DNA from: Tenrec ecaudatus
Lineage: Eukaryota > Chordata > Mammalia > Afrosoricida > Tenrecidae
Assembly (NCBI RefSeq): GCF_050624435.1
Contig: NC_134546.1
Span: 77,913,700 to 77,977,699 of the forward strand
Direction: 5' to 3'
DNA length: 64,000 bases
Under the pieces are notes generated by a model that was not told the DNA's origin, made no database searches, and was given only the letters and a program-made list of their open reading frames with translations. The number at the start of each line of letters is the position of its first letter. Positions within the stretch are counted from its first letter, which is position 1. A program made the translations under genes and the position numbers. This document shows positions 1-11,173 of this stretch, piece by piece.

Positions 1-637
1 GTGAGGTTTCATAGCTCTGGCGATTCTGAGTGCCACCAAATATGAAGATTCCATGGCTGCTACGTTTTCTTTGTGGTTCTTGCTACCAGTATCAAGGCTG
101 GCTTTCTTGAGTCCTTCAGCTTTGCTTATAAAAGAGTTGGTATCCTTGCCGTCAAAGCTATGATGCTTGCTATCAAAATGGCATTTTTGTTTGTTTGGCT
201 TCATGGATTTGGCTTTTAGGACTTCACAACAAATACCATATTGCGGTTTCTCAATTCCTGCTGAAATAATTGAGGTAAAAACATACTGCAAAAAATCCTT
301 ACTATATTTTCTTTTCTTAAGGTTCTTCTACACATGATCCATTGTCATGTAATGGTTTGCTAATGAAAATAATATATAACAATAGTTTTAATAATACAAA
401 AGATGATAGATGGCATAGTTCAGTCAATACAGTTCATTAAAGTTTCCTATGATTATGATTCTATGTGTTGTTTTCTTTACATACCTGTTACTATCACAAG
501 GGGGCAGTATTCACACCAACCACAACTGAATATAAAAAGACCGATCGGTATCTAGATTAAGTTCCCATGCTACATATGTATATATTTTTGTAGTTGTTGA
601 TGATTTTACATGTACCCAGTAATTATAATTCATGAAA
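1..637. other. intergenic, no gene recognised
   Basis: AT-rich DNA with no coding region or RNA gene that I can recognise. A phrase resembling a weak CTCF core (ACAAGGGGGCAGTA) sits near 496-509, but it departs from the consensus and has no V segment beside it inside the window. Confidence 0.4.
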
Positions 638-640
638 TGT

Positions 641-759
641 TTTGCCTTCAATACTGCTGCTTTCAACACAGGAGATGCTTTTAACAGAGTAGCTGCTTTC
701 AACACAGCAGCTACTTTCTACACAGTAACTGCTCTCTACACAGTAGCTGTTCTCTACAC
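641..759. repeat. 18-bp minisatellite, about 6-7 copies
   Basis: A tandem array with period 18, unit close to GCTGCTTTCAACACAGTA, drifting to CTGTTCTCTACACA at the right end. Because 18 is divisible by three, the + frame stays open as a six-residue repeat of the kind AAFNTA/ALYTVA. The open frame (632-979) is a product of the repeat; I see no start context, splice sites or homology that would make it a gene. Confidence 0.8.
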
Positions 760-937
760 ATGTGTGACTGGTCCATATAAGTACATTATCGTGCCAACCC
801 TGTCATATACACCTGTATTTGTATGGGGTGTATATAATGGGGTTGGCGAGAAGATGTCATCACACCGGGTACAGGTATGTGCGCATATCTGCATGTGGGC
901 AGTCCTGCCTGGAGAAGATAGAGGAGCTGTGTCTTGG

Positions 938-1044
938 TTCCTAAGAACATTGGAAATATGTGTTTTCCAATGGTATTAGACTACACCTGTGAAAGTGTCA
1001 TTTGACCTCCAAAGAGGTGGTGACCCACAGGTTGACAACCACAG
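938..1044. mobile_element. SPIN-type hAT remnant, right end only
   Basis: The stretch holds the internal palindrome of SPIN/OposCharlie-type elements (CCTAAGAACATTGG then TTCCAATGGTATTAG), followed by a decayed right terminus (GACCCACAGGTTGACAACCACAG; shorter core CACAGGTTGACAACC). The left part is missing. The sequence just to its right is collinear with the sequence right of the SPIN at 10794-10970, so both descend from one insertion copied together with the V block. Confidence 0.75.
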
Positions 1045-1233
1045 CTCTAGAATTATATAAGTTTCCTATCATTTATCACTGATGTAGACCAGAAATACAT
1101 TCATCAATGTGAATTATATCCACATCCTAGTGCCCTATAGAGTTGAAAGCTAAAGCCATCTCCCCTGAGGAAGCATTAAGCAAGGACATTGCCATCTAGG
1201 TTGCTCCTAAACCCCTGATAACAGAGTGCACTC

Positions 1234-1689
1234 ATGTGGAGTTTCATTTTCCTATTGACAATTGCCTTAGGTAAGATAATATATTGGGATGGAGAGAAGA
1301 CTGTGGCATCTCCAGAGCCCTCACCTTCTGGTTTACTTCCTCACAGGTGTGCATGCCCAGATGCTGTTAGTGCAGTCTGGGGCATAGGTGAAAAAGTTTG
1401 GAGATTGGTGAAGGTGTGCTAAAAGACTTCTGGAAACACCTTCACCAGCTACAGTATGAATAGTGTTTGGCAAGCACCCAGAAAATGCCTTCCGTGGAAG
1501 GGCTGGATCAACACCGACACTGGGGAATCAATATATGTCCAGGGCTTCACAGAGGGCTATGTCTTCTCCTTGAATGTGTCAGTCAGCACAGTTAATCTAT
1601 AGCTTATCAGCCTGAAGCATGAGGAAACTGCCACCTAATCCTGTGTGACACACACTGTGAAACCCACATCCTGAAAGTGTCAGGAAATC
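1234..1689 (+). pseudogene. IGHV: IGHV7-like V segment, pseudogene (copy A)
   Basis: Clan I heavy-chain V segment. Leader exon 1234-1270 begins MWSFIFLLTIALG and ends at a GTAAG donor; the V exon starts after TCACAG at 1347, and mature V begins near 1358 with QMLLVQSG. FR2-FR3 reads [16 protein letters not shown] and then [10 protein letters not shown], which is diagnostic of IGHV7. Defects: TAG at the tenth mature codon, a frameshift in FR1 (the cysteine-23 region no longer reads in phase), TAG in FR3, and TAA beside the last cysteine. The RSS is degenerate: heptamer CACACTG (1651-1657), 23-bp spacer, nonamer CAGGAAATC (1681-1689). It is paired with the IGHV3 relic just downstream, and the pair recurs at 11.2 kb. 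No clear octamer is seen upstream. Confidence 0.93.
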
Positions 1690-1894
1690 TGGGGGAATGG
1701 CAGCTGTGCTCACTGAGGCAGTGACTCCAAATTCTTCGCTGAATCCTTTATTTACAAGTAATGCACTTAGAAATGACAGACAAAGAAAATTACTTCCTGA
1801 GATTGGCCTTACTTTCCTGTGACATTAAATCACCCGTCAAGACAGGAGGATAAAAAAAATTCCTTGGTATGTAACCTTGTTTCACCTCTCTGTG

Positions 1895-2076
1895 TAAATA
1901 CTGGCATTACAGCACTAAGAACAATGCAGACTCTATGAAGAGTTGATTGAACATCTCCAGAGACAATGATAAGAACACAGTTTATCTGCAAATGTATGGT
2001 TAGAAAATAGAAGACAAGACCCTCTCTTACTCTGTGAGAACGCGAGAGGAAGTCAGTGTGATCCCAGACACAAACT
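1895..2076 (+). pseudogene. IGHV: IGHV3 relic (CDR2-FR3 and RSS), copy A
   Basis: Only the 3' part of an IGHV3 segment remains: NNADSMKS, a stop, then NISRDNDKNTVYLQM and a decayed FR3 end. The YYC motif reads YS because the final cysteine codon is TCT. The heptamer is destroyed (about GAACGCG at 2038-2044), but the spacer (AGAGGAAGTCAGTGTGATC...) and nonamer ACACAAACT (2068-2076) are of the IGHV3 type. No leader or FR1 is seen. The TGT-to-TCT change is shared with copy B at 11.8 kb. Confidence 0.85.
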
Positions 2077-2097
2077 CCCTGCTGGGATAGAGCTGGG

Positions 2098-2115
2098 CAG
2101 CAAGGGGCGCTCAGG
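2098..2115. promoter_or_regulatory. CTCF-like motif 3' of V relic
   Basis: CAGCAAGGGGCGCTCAGG matches the CTCF core (CCASYAGRKGGCRC type) except for one shortened G run. It lies about 20 bp beyond the nonamer of the IGHV3 relic. Equivalent motifs occur at 6032 and 11979. CTCF sites next to V-segment RSSs are known in mammalian Igh loci; occupancy here is inferred only. Confidence 0.5.
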
Positions 2116-2229
2116 ACCCACAGATCACAGGACACATTCAGGGGCAGGTGCAGAGGAACAGTTTCAGGGCTGGTTTCCTGTTGTGGTCTGGGGATGCTTC
2201 TCCATCTCCCTGTTTCCCCCAAGGGATTT

Positions 2230-4287
2230 CTCTATTTTTATGACATAGGAATACAATATAAGAAATATGTAAAATCAAACCTATTGCATGTGGGATGTAT
2301 AATGAATTGAAATCTCAACCGCAGAAAGTGGGGAGGGAGGAGCAAATTAAAACTATAAATTTTATTTATTAGTATTATACATTACTTATTATATGCTAAA
2401 CTTGGCGGCAATTGCATTGTTTAAGTAATGTTTGATAATAGTTATATGGATTGGATTTCCTTGAAGGCAGATATAATCCTTTCACAGACCGTACTGTGTT
2501 TCATGATGGGTATAGTAAGATGCTTTCTGACAATGAATGCCATGCCATTCTCTTGACTGTGCTGTTCCCGGCATAGTAAATCCTATGATTTTATGATTCA
2601 CATTGGCCAATACCAGCCACTCCATTTATGCTCATTAATGCCTAGGATACTAATCAATATTCATGCATCTCATTTATTTTTGACCACTTCCAAGTTCCCT
2701 AAATTTGTAGTTTGCAAATTCCAAGTTCTGGTCCTTAGAAGACTTTCTCAGCTGTTTTTCTTTACCTTGAGTCATGCCCCATCAGTAAATGAAGTTGCTG
2801 AGGGCTCCACTCCCAGAGGCATTACCCAAATCATGTCCTCATGGCCATCTCTCCTCCAAGAAATCAGCCTCTCTTCATTGACATTTTAGGGCCCTCAAAC
2901 TTGAGGGGCCCATCCTCTGGCAGTAGCTTCAAAAATTTCCTACTTCCTTTGCTTAGACTGTCAGTATTCAACAATACTTCAAAGGTGTGCATAGGTTTTA
3001 GCAGCTTCTTCCTCTGAAGAGGGGAGAGGGGTCCTTCTGTATTGTCTATTCTTAGTCTGGAATCTTTGTTGAAATCTGCTCATTTTGGGTGACCCTGCTG
3101 GCATTACATATAACACTGACATATATTCCAGCATGCCAGGGAAACACAGGCCACCACAGTATGATGAGCTACCAGACAGGTGGTGTGAATATAACATTAT
3201 TTTTTCAGAATATATAAAATAAGTTCTAGCTAATATTTTAAATACAATAAATAAGTAACAGCATAATGCAACCAGATAGTGGAGTATTTCAATTCACCAT
3301 TTTCAATTATGGACTTAACACTGAAATAGACAGCCATAGTCTCAGGACTTCCACAAGTCTACCCAACCAGGAAGACTAGACTTTTTATTTTTCTTTTCTT
3401 TTTGTGTGTGTGTTCAATTTTTTATCCCACTCTACCCCAAGACCTTCTAATGCTGTCTTTTCCAAACAAGTGAATACTAATAGCAAGGATTCATCTATTT
3501 CTTCTGGTCTTAGAATTCAGGAGACTCATATCCATGATTCATTACAGCATTAGATGAATGGTTTCCATGTGTCTTCAATGATCATCACTCTGGAAAGGGA
3601 CAGACAATTAGCTGCACTTCATGTGGTTTAAAGTTCCCAGTCACAACTCTCAAGAGCCAGATGTAGGACATTGTCTTCGTGGGCTGTTATGTCAGTGGTT
3701 CTTGGTGTTTCCTGAACCTCAAAGCCTCCTCAGAGAGAAAAAGTTAATCCACTGATGGTTTTATTTAGTTTAGATCAGAGCAGATCAGAGAAACATTTAG
3801 AGACAAATTATGAAACTGGTGAAGGTGAAATATTCTCTTTATTGGACTTTTAACTTTTTTTCTGAACGGAGCTACACTGTCAGTGAGACGGTAACAAGGG
3901 CCAGGTTGACCATGAGTATTCAGAGTGACACACTCATCTTTGTCTATAATCTGCACAGATTTGTCTGACACACCGAGTAAAGCTGACATTCCCTGAGATT
4001 TTCCTCTCCTCAGGGAGCAGGAAGCGCAGGGCAGACCTGGGTGCTAGGACACACCTGAAAGTCTGTCAAAAGGTGCAATTTGGGAGATCAGATTCTTCAA
4101 AATCTTCACTAAGGAGACAGAGGTAATTTCTATCCTGGACATAATTCTCACAGACAATAAGGAGGGACCTTCTTCGAGGGCCCCAGGCTACTTGAGCTGC
4201 AGATTCACAATGGGTTTGAAACCACTACTCCCCGGGTATGGACTGACGGTGGAGAGCCACCATTCAAAACTCTCCGTGGGTGGCTGC

Positions 4288-4290
<3 letters not shown>
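2230..4290. other. intergenic, no gene recognised
   Basis: Mostly unique-looking sequence without V motifs, RSS or long coding frames. I recognise no repeat family here with confidence. Confidence 0.4.

Positions 4291-4339
<49 letters not shown>
4291..4339. repeat. (TG)n microsatellite
   Basis: About 24 uninterrupted TG dinucleotides, followed by a looser TGTTATGTTGTG tail to about 4370. Confidence 0.95.
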
Positions 4340-4340
<1 letters not shown>

Positions 4341-4481
4341 GTGTTATGTTGTGTGTGTTGTGTGATGTTAGTAGGATCAGGTTCTGTCCTTCCTAGCAGT
4401 CCCAAGACCCGCACCTCCCTTGCCTTGGGTTTCCAGGGTTATAAGGCTGGAGGAGTCTGACATGGAGGGCAGGGCAGAAAT

Positions 4482-4489
4482 ATGCAAAG
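4482..4489 (+). promoter_or_regulatory. octamer-like promoter element of the IGHV5-like segment
   Basis: ATGCAAAG, one base from the canonical immunoglobulin octamer ATGCAAAT, 104 bp upstream of the leader ATG at 4593. That is the usual spacing for V promoters bound by Oct-1/Oct-2. Confidence 0.6.
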
Positions 4490-4592
4490 TGGAAGACATC
4501 CATTTTAGACCCACGGGCTACCTCCACAGGGGAAGATCCCTCATCACCCAGCTGGGGGCCACAGTGTGATTGCTTTCCATTCTCCTTGCAAG

Positions 4593-5084
4593 ATGGGGCC
4601 TTTCCCCCTAGATCACCTCACTGCTCTTCTCCCAGGTAAGGATCGCCACAGGGTTTGAATGGGGGGGGGATGGGGGGGATGGGGGTGGTGGTGGTGGTGG
4701 TGGTGGTGGTGGTGGTATCTTTGATACTATCTCCACAGGTGTATGTGCTTAGGTGCATCTGGTGCAGTCTGGGACAGAGGTGAAGAGACCCGGGGAGTCT
4801 TTGAGGATCTCCTGTAAGATATATGAGTACAGCTTTACTGGAAGTTGGATCCACCGGATTAGGCAGCCACCTGGAAAGGGTTTGGAATGGATATGAATGA
4901 TTGATCCTAATAACGCTGACACCAGGTACAACCCATCTTTCCAAGGAAAAGTCACCATCTCCACAGAAAACTCCATCAGCACCATGTCCCTGCAGTGGAG
5001 CAGCCTGAAGGACTCAGACATGGCCATGTATTACTGTGAAAGACACACAGTGAGAGAACCCCCTTCCTGAGAGGGGCAGAAATC
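4593..5084 (+). pseudogene. IGHV: IGHV5-like V segment, two nonsense codons only
   Basis: Clan I V segment. Leader exon 4593-4635 (MGPFPLDHL...) ends at GTAAG, and the V exon starts after CTCCACAG at 4739. The mature frame from 4750 runs unbroken in phase to the FR3 cysteine (5035-5037). Landmarks: [55 protein letters not shown] and SISTMSLQWSSLKDSD, all typical of IGHV5 (PSFQG and LQWSSLK). There are exactly two stops: TAG at mature codon 1 (4750-4752) and TGA at codon 49 (4894-4896), where glycine is expected. RSS: consensus heptamer CACAGTG (5046-5052), 23-bp spacer, nonamer GCAGAAATC (5076-5084). The leader intron is filled by a GGT microsatellite. It could still rearrange but could not encode a full chain as written. 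Confidence 0.94.
4660..4716. repeat. G-run and (GGT)n microsatellite in a leader intron
   Basis: A run of G9ATG7 followed by about eleven GGT units inside the leader intron of the IGHV5-like segment, between donor 4636 and acceptor 4738. Such a G-rich tract could form secondary structure in the transcript; no effect is known. Confidence 0.9.
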
Positions 5085-5726
5085 CTCAGCCTGACGTAGC
5101 AGCAGAGCAGGAGTCTCAGAGCATCTCTCAGTCCAGCACCAGAGGACACAGTGTCTGCTGTCTCCTAGAGCGTGAGAACATGAACACAGGCCACTGACAC
5201 GACAGGGAGACATCTTCCCACGTGGGGCACTGATGCCTCTTACTGGATTGGGTTTCTCTGGAGCAGCCCACTCTGCCTTCTGAATAACAGCAGGGCTGTA
5301 GAGCAGATGAGGTCAGCTTTCTTCATGAAATTCTGTGTTCAGCCCTTGCTGCCCTTGAAGAATGAACGGGTGCATTGTTGTAATAGGAAATTCCTCAGGT
5401 CAAATATCCTGGCCTTTTTCTTACGAAAGACATTCCCAATATTGCTAGAAAATTTCCCCAATAAGTAGCCATGATATCCGTGTATATTCATTTGCTTCCT
5501 TTCTTACTTGACTCACCTGCCTGCATTCAACTTGATTTGGGAAACAGCTTTGTAGAAATCTCCAGGTGGAACCCTGGCACTTTGACAAGAGCAAAGTGCT
5601 CATGGGTCCCAACCTTTGACTGATCAGTTACACTCATGAAAATGCTTGATACAGTTTCCTTGGTAAAAGTGGCCTTACCAGGAGGAGACTCTGGAGCCTA
5701 CTGGGCCAGGGCATCTCGGTTCAGAA

Positions 5727-6003
5727 ATGTCTATCTCCTTCCTCCCCATCTTTCTCCTGAAGGTGCTGGTTGTACCATGTGGTCAGTGTCAGAGAGAGGA
5801 TAATTGGAATTGGATCAGGCAGCACCCAAGGAGAGGCCATGGTGTATGGAGATCTCCTACTATTGGTTACTGTGGTAGTGACCTTGACTCTTCCAAAAAG
5901 CATTTCTCCCTACCTCTGACATCTGAGGGCACTGAGGACACATTCGTGTGTTACAGTGCAGGTGGACACAGACAGGGAAGGCAGGGTGGCCCTCACATAC
6001 ACT
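5727..6003 (+). pseudogene. IGHV: IGHV6-like V segment, internally deleted pseudogene
   Basis: The leader ATG at 5727 opens MSISFLPIFLLKVLVVP, strongly like the IGHV6 leader (MSVSFLIFLP...), and ends at a GTCAGTG donor like the 21.7 kb paralogue. Within 25 bp the sequence jumps to FR2 (NWNWIRQHPRRG), so most of the leader intron, FR1 and CDR1 are deleted. FR3 is recognisable (SSKKHFSLPLTSEGTEDT), but the terminal cysteine codon is AGT. The RSS is decayed: heptamer CACAGAC near 5967-5973 and nonamer ACATACACT near 5995-6003. The fused frame stays open to 6182, but that is accidental. It follows the IGHV5-like segment by about 640 bp. Confidence 0.87.
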
Positions 6004-6031
6004 ATCCTGCAGGACAGCCTGGGTGCTGGGA

Positions 6032-6049
6032 CCAGCAGGGGGCGCTCAG
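6032..6049. promoter_or_regulatory. strong CTCF-like motif 3' of IGHV6-like pseudogene
   Basis: CCAGCAGGGGGCGCTCAG, essentially a consensus CTCF core, about 30 bp past the V nonamer. It is better conserved than the V segment it accompanies. Confidence 0.65.
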
Positions 6050-6059
6050 CACTAACAGC

Positions 6060-9000
6060 ACAGGTCCAGGAGCAGGAGCAGCTGCAGAAGCAGGAGCAGG
6101 AGCAGGTGCAGGGCTGTGCTCAGATGCAGCTTTCTGCTTTGACTTCAGTTCCTTTTGTTCCCAACGCTCTCAAAGGTTCTGAGGGATCGCTATTTACAAC
6201 CGCAGGAAGTGTACTAGTGTCTCCTAAATTGTAACAAGAAACTCTCACCGCCATCCAGTTAATTGCGACCCAAAGTGATCTTCTCAGACAGGCTTGAATT
6301 ACTCCTGTAAAAGGGTATTTGCATAGAAGTGGTCGTACTTACGAACTTCTGTCGTGTGATCTTCAGGGTTTTTTCTTAGTTTCAACTTAATTTCTTGAAA
6401 ATATAGAAAATATGATGTTCACCATATGAATAAACCGGCAGTTGGATTCCCTGTCCCTTTGTGACACTGCAGTTTTCTGAAATGAGGGAGCCATTCTCAG
6501 GCCGGACAGACTCTTGATAGATTTCGTGAAGATAATGTGGCCTTATTTTTTTTTCTTAGCATGCACATAGATTGTTGGGATATATTTCTTCTATTGGTTA
6601 TATTGATGGGCATTTCTCACCTAGAGAGATTCACAAGTGTGATAACTTTTATATTTATCGTGCATTTTGCATGAATGTTGGTTTTTTTACTCAGAAGATA
6701 CCATAAGTATATTTATTTATTTTGCAATCTTCAATCTAGGATGGACATTTCTGTGTTTTCCACAGAAAGTGAGCACACTTTCTCTTAACAAACACCTTCA
6801 TAATTACTTGTGTGACAGTCACACCGTTCCTTATCTGTTGAAATCTGTTACACCATTCCTTTTGCTTAAGAATAAATATAAATGTAAGACAAGTGTATAG
6901 TGCACAAAAAAGCTGAAAATAATGAAGTAATTTTTAGGAAAGTCACAGAAAGCATGCTCATCCTTTATTACTGCTTGTAGCTCAGACAGGTTAAAACTTC
7001 TCAGCCCCGGTTAGGAGGGTGATGGGGTTGAGAAGGGAAAACAGTTGCTTACAGTCCATCAAAAAATACTTACATGTTAATAAAATATTTTTTTAAATTT
7101 TGTTTTTCCCTATATTTTCAGGTTATAAAATAGCAATCCCTGTGACTCAAATTTTAAAATCATGTAGGCTATTTGAAAGGTGAGACATTACCACCCATCA
7201 CCTGGTCCCTGTGCACACAAAAATTGACAAGCTGTGTCCACACAGATTACAGTCCACAGTACCATCTGCGTCCAGTTCTAGTCAGTAGTACAGAGTGACC
7301 TTGAGTCAAAATGGTCTCCAGACACACAAAAACAATGTGTCACCATCTATATTAAGGTTAATGTTTCCTCCAATTTTGGAAGTAACGTTAACTATGGCAA
7401 GGGCAACAACCTAATAAGTGTTCTGAATTAATATTGGCGGTGACTTCATTCCCACTTTACACAGAATGGACTATATGCCAAACAAGTAATTCACAAAGTA
7501 AGTCTAGAGAGACTGACCTAGGTGTGCCTGGAGGTGTGGGGTCCAGGAGCAAGGAACTTCCCAGTCATTCTCAAGTAGGATGCAGTCTGTATTCTCCCTA
7601 AATGATATTACTCTCATGATTCTTTTCAGGTGCTCAGTATTCTGAATTCTAGTCTTAGTCAAATGTTTTGGATCATGACAAATTTGCTCTTTATGATACT
7701 GCTTATGTATCATAAGTAATCTTCATTTTGTCTTTAAAACTTGACAGATTGTACTCAGGCATCTCCCTTCAGGTATTACTTTCATTGTATTTTGAAATAA
7801 ACTAATTGTTCTTTATGTTTGCTTTATTCACTGCTCCACTGACTTACTTTCTATTAGAATGCGAGCATCTCTTTAGTCTTCTCATTCTTTGTTTGCAGAC
7901 CAGTGTGCTCTGCAGAGCATTTTGTCCCACAGTCTCCTCTTCGATGACGAAGGAAACTCATCCAGCATTCCATTTCCATAACAACATGTCCTGTCACTTC
8001 AGCTGGACAATCTATAGCAATGTGTTAAAAAAAAAGTTGATTGCTTGTGTGACTGACTCAAAAAATATTCAGTTCAGTTTTCAATATAAAATGAAACATG
8101 AAAACCTTCAAAAAGTTAAATTAAATTTGAGATGTCATAATTCTACACAGACTAAAAACTAACTGCGCAGAAAGGACATGATCAAATGGGATTGATGTAT
8201 TCAGATAAATGAGAATTTCATCTTATTTACTCTTTCTGTGAGGTAGAAACATTTATTACCCTTGGTCTCAGAGCTAAGTCTTATGAGGATTTATGCTAAC
8301 CTGGCAAGAGTTACACCATATTAATGTTTGCTATTTTTTTCTTCCTCAGAGGGGCAGATTCTTCCCTTTCTAAACCATAATCCACATTTGTTTGCTGGGA
8401 ATTTGCTTGGTGTTGAAGTGAGAAAACAGGGAGTTTTCTGTGTGATCTTCTGATTGAGTCTGAACATCTTATAGGACCTGGGTAGTGGGGCTCTGACCTT
8501 CTTGCCTGTGCTGTAGTTTATATATTCCCTGGTCCATGTTCCTTTCCTTATCAGCAGTATCCACATTCTTTAACTTTGGACTGTTTTTCCCTGTTGACTA
8601 TGCCTCTCACTCCCCGCCCCCACTTAAGTGTCATGGGTAAGATGTGAGATATGGATGTGTGTTTGATAGGGGAAATATTTCACCTCCAGTTATGAAAAGT
8701 TAATAAAAAGGACCTTCATCTGGTGAGAAATCTTTCAGCTTGAGAATGGTCTTCCTCTCCAGGGCCAGAAGCAAGAAGACTTGTTTTGAATGTTCACTCA
8801 AAATCCTGGACAGGTTTTATAGTTAGAGCCCATAGAACATGGGGCTCCACTAATGGCCGGCCCCAGTGGTTTCTCACAATCTCAGTAATCAATACTCAGC
8901 CTCTAGAAATTGATCACATTTTAATTTACATATATATTTTTCAAATACACGGTTTCAGTGGTTTCTGATCCAGGTAAGCAGATTTCTGCTGTGCCTCTCG

Positions 9001-9540
9001 GAATGCCCCTCTCTCTAGATTTTGGGTGGCATTTTGATATGTCCGTCCATGTCAGTTCTCTGATGCACGCATGCAGTGACTCCCAGCACCAGTGCATGCA
9101 GGTCTCACATTGCAGAATAAGGAGCTCATGCCTGACTCAGAAGAGGATGAGACAGGCCAAGACAGAGAGCGCAGGGGTCCACAGTGGAAATGGAGTTGCA
9201 GGGGTCCAGAGAGGACACAAAATGGGTACATAGGCACAGAGTTGTGGTAATCTTCATGTAAATAGATGTTATAGGGGGATGTGTGCAAAGGATGCCTCAT
9301 GGCCCAACTTCAAGAAAACCTGATCTATATTTTATCACCCCTTCTGCTCTGTACCCAGGTTCTTCTTGCTGAAACCGGAAAAACCAGTGTCCTGGCGTTT
9401 TAAATGAAGAACATTCAAAGGTTAGTGTGTTCTCACAAGCCCCAAGCTCTTGGATAGTTATAGGACCATTCATAAAAGGAAGTATTTTTATGAACATGTG
9501 TGCTCTACTCTTGATATTTTCCCAAATTTTCAGTGATATA
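6060..9540. other. intergenic, no gene recognised
   Basis: AT-rich intergenic DNA. Parts (about 6540-6900) look like old LINE 3' sequence but are too diverged to name. No V landmarks, splice-bounded exons or RNA genes were seen. Confidence 0.4.
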
Positions 9541-9556
9541 TCCTGATCTTACAGTT

Positions 9557-9600
9557 TCTCTCTCTCCCCCACCTCTCTCTCTTTCTCTCCCTCTCTCTTT
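9557..9600. repeat. CT-rich simple repeat
   Basis: Imperfect (TC)n/(CTCTCCC)n tract. Confidence 0.8.
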
Positions 9601-10090
9601 TACAACACTGATATTATTTTTAATTTAAGTCTACAACTTTGGTTAATCCTCTTAACATCACTTTAATATATATTGCAAACTAATAGAATTTATGTATGGA
9701 ATACTATTAGACTTATGGTGATAAAGATAATATTTTCCTATATTTTAAATATTGTTTTCCTTTGATTTGGATGTTTTTAAGCATTTATAGACTTTTATAT
9801 TATAAAATTGGTTGCTTTTCAATTTTTTTCCCATTGTGCTTTGTGGACTGGTTTTTATATGAGTAGTAGAAATTAGCAAAATTTATGCCTTTAAAGTGAT
9901 ATTTTTGTTTCAATTCTTTTAAACGAGTAAGAGAATATGCCTTGGAAGTTATAGGTGGCTATTTATGAAAAAAACACTCATTAGTGTAAGAGGGAGAATG
10001 ATACAGTAAAATGAGTAAGACAACTCCCCGTCCCCCATAAATCACTAAGAAACCCCTAAACCTCATCACAACCAAGAGCAATGGTCCCGG

Positions 10091-10576
10091 TGCAGTTACA
10101 TAATTTCATGTTAGCTTGATAAATAAGCATAGGGGTGGAGTCTAGCCTGTCAACCAGGTCATGGTCTGAAGATGCTTGCTTATGGGTGTGACCTTCTCAT
10201 GAGGCTTCAGGAATTTCCTCTCTTTCTCCTGGGAGGCAGGCCACACACTCTCTGCTTCACCTTCCTGTTGAGGAGACACACTTAGAGAACTGGCAGAACC
10301 ACAGCGAGACTTGCACCAGGCCTGACATACTTCCATACCACTGGATCCACAAGACTTTTCACCAACATGACTGTGAACTTCCTACATTTGGTATCATTGC
10401 TGCGTAAGTCTGAAGAGAAATTTATGGACTAGAATCGAACCTATGGGCTAATAATGACTTGATCTGGACTGCACTTGGATGTTTCCTCAATATACGATTT
10501 CTCTTTGCTATGAAGCTCTTTCTTACACACATATGAGTGTCAGGATTTGTTTCTCTAGTCAACCCAGACTAACACA
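10091..10576 (+). mobile_element. LTR, family A (MaLR/ERVL-like)
   Basis: A block of about 490 bp starting TGCAGTTACATAATTTCATG and ending TCAACCCAGACTAACACA. Three more copies in the same orientation lie at 44622, 45548 and 52984. The TG...CA ends and the final 'tttctctagtcaaccc...aacaca' motif resemble MaLR LTRs. The family assignment is inference; no internal retroviral genes were found. Confidence 0.65.
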
Positions 10577-10793
10577 GCTCCCTTGAATGCTCAAAATTAC
10601 TTCTTGAAAAGTTGATTTTGTCACACCTCACTTATAAAGTCAGTGGAATTATAAGAGTCATGTGTAAGTGGGTACATCTGTACCAGCCATGACTAGCTGT
10701 CAGCTCACTTGGTGAGATGCACCTACCATTAGGCATCAGGAGTCCAGGATACACTTGATATCTGCAGCTGCACTATCCTCCGTGTGATTAGAG

Positions 10794-10970
10794 CAGTGCT
10801 TCTCCACCTTTCATTCCATTCCTCATGTCGTGGTGACCCCCCACCCAACCATAAAATGATTTTCGTTGCTACTGCATAGCTGTCATTTTGCTAGTTATAA
10901 GTCAGGTGACCCCTGTGAAAGGGTCGTTTGGCCCCCAAAGGAGGCGCAACCCACAGATTGAGAACCCCTG
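10794..10970. mobile_element. SPIN-type non-autonomous hAT element
   Basis: Starts CAGTGCTTCTCCACC, carries the SPIN core (GTGGTGACCCCCC...CATAAAATGATTTTCGTTGC) and ends CACAGATTGAGAACCCCTG, close to the SPIN terminal inverted repeat. Flanks GATTAGAG and CTATAGAG look like a decayed 8-bp target duplication (CTCTAGAG type). It is the fuller copy of the insertion whose right end survives at 938-1044. Confidence 0.85.
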
Positions 10971-11173
10971 CTATAGAGTTATCCAGGCTTCCTATTATTT
11001 ATTCCTAATGTAGACCAGAACTACGTTAATGAATGTGATACTCATGCACACAAAAATGTCTTAGAGAGTTGAAAGCTGAAGCCATCACCCCTCATTCAGC
11101 AATAAGCAAGGACATTGCCATATAGGTTGCACCTGACCCACTGGCAACAAAGTGCACTCATCAAGGGGTGACT

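Noticed and set aside
494..510. CTCF site
   Set aside because: The core departs from consensus at a key position and no V RSS is nearby; left as a note only.
632..979. 115-codon + open frame
   Set aside because: Created by the 18-bp minisatellite and SPIN remnant; no homology or gene structure.
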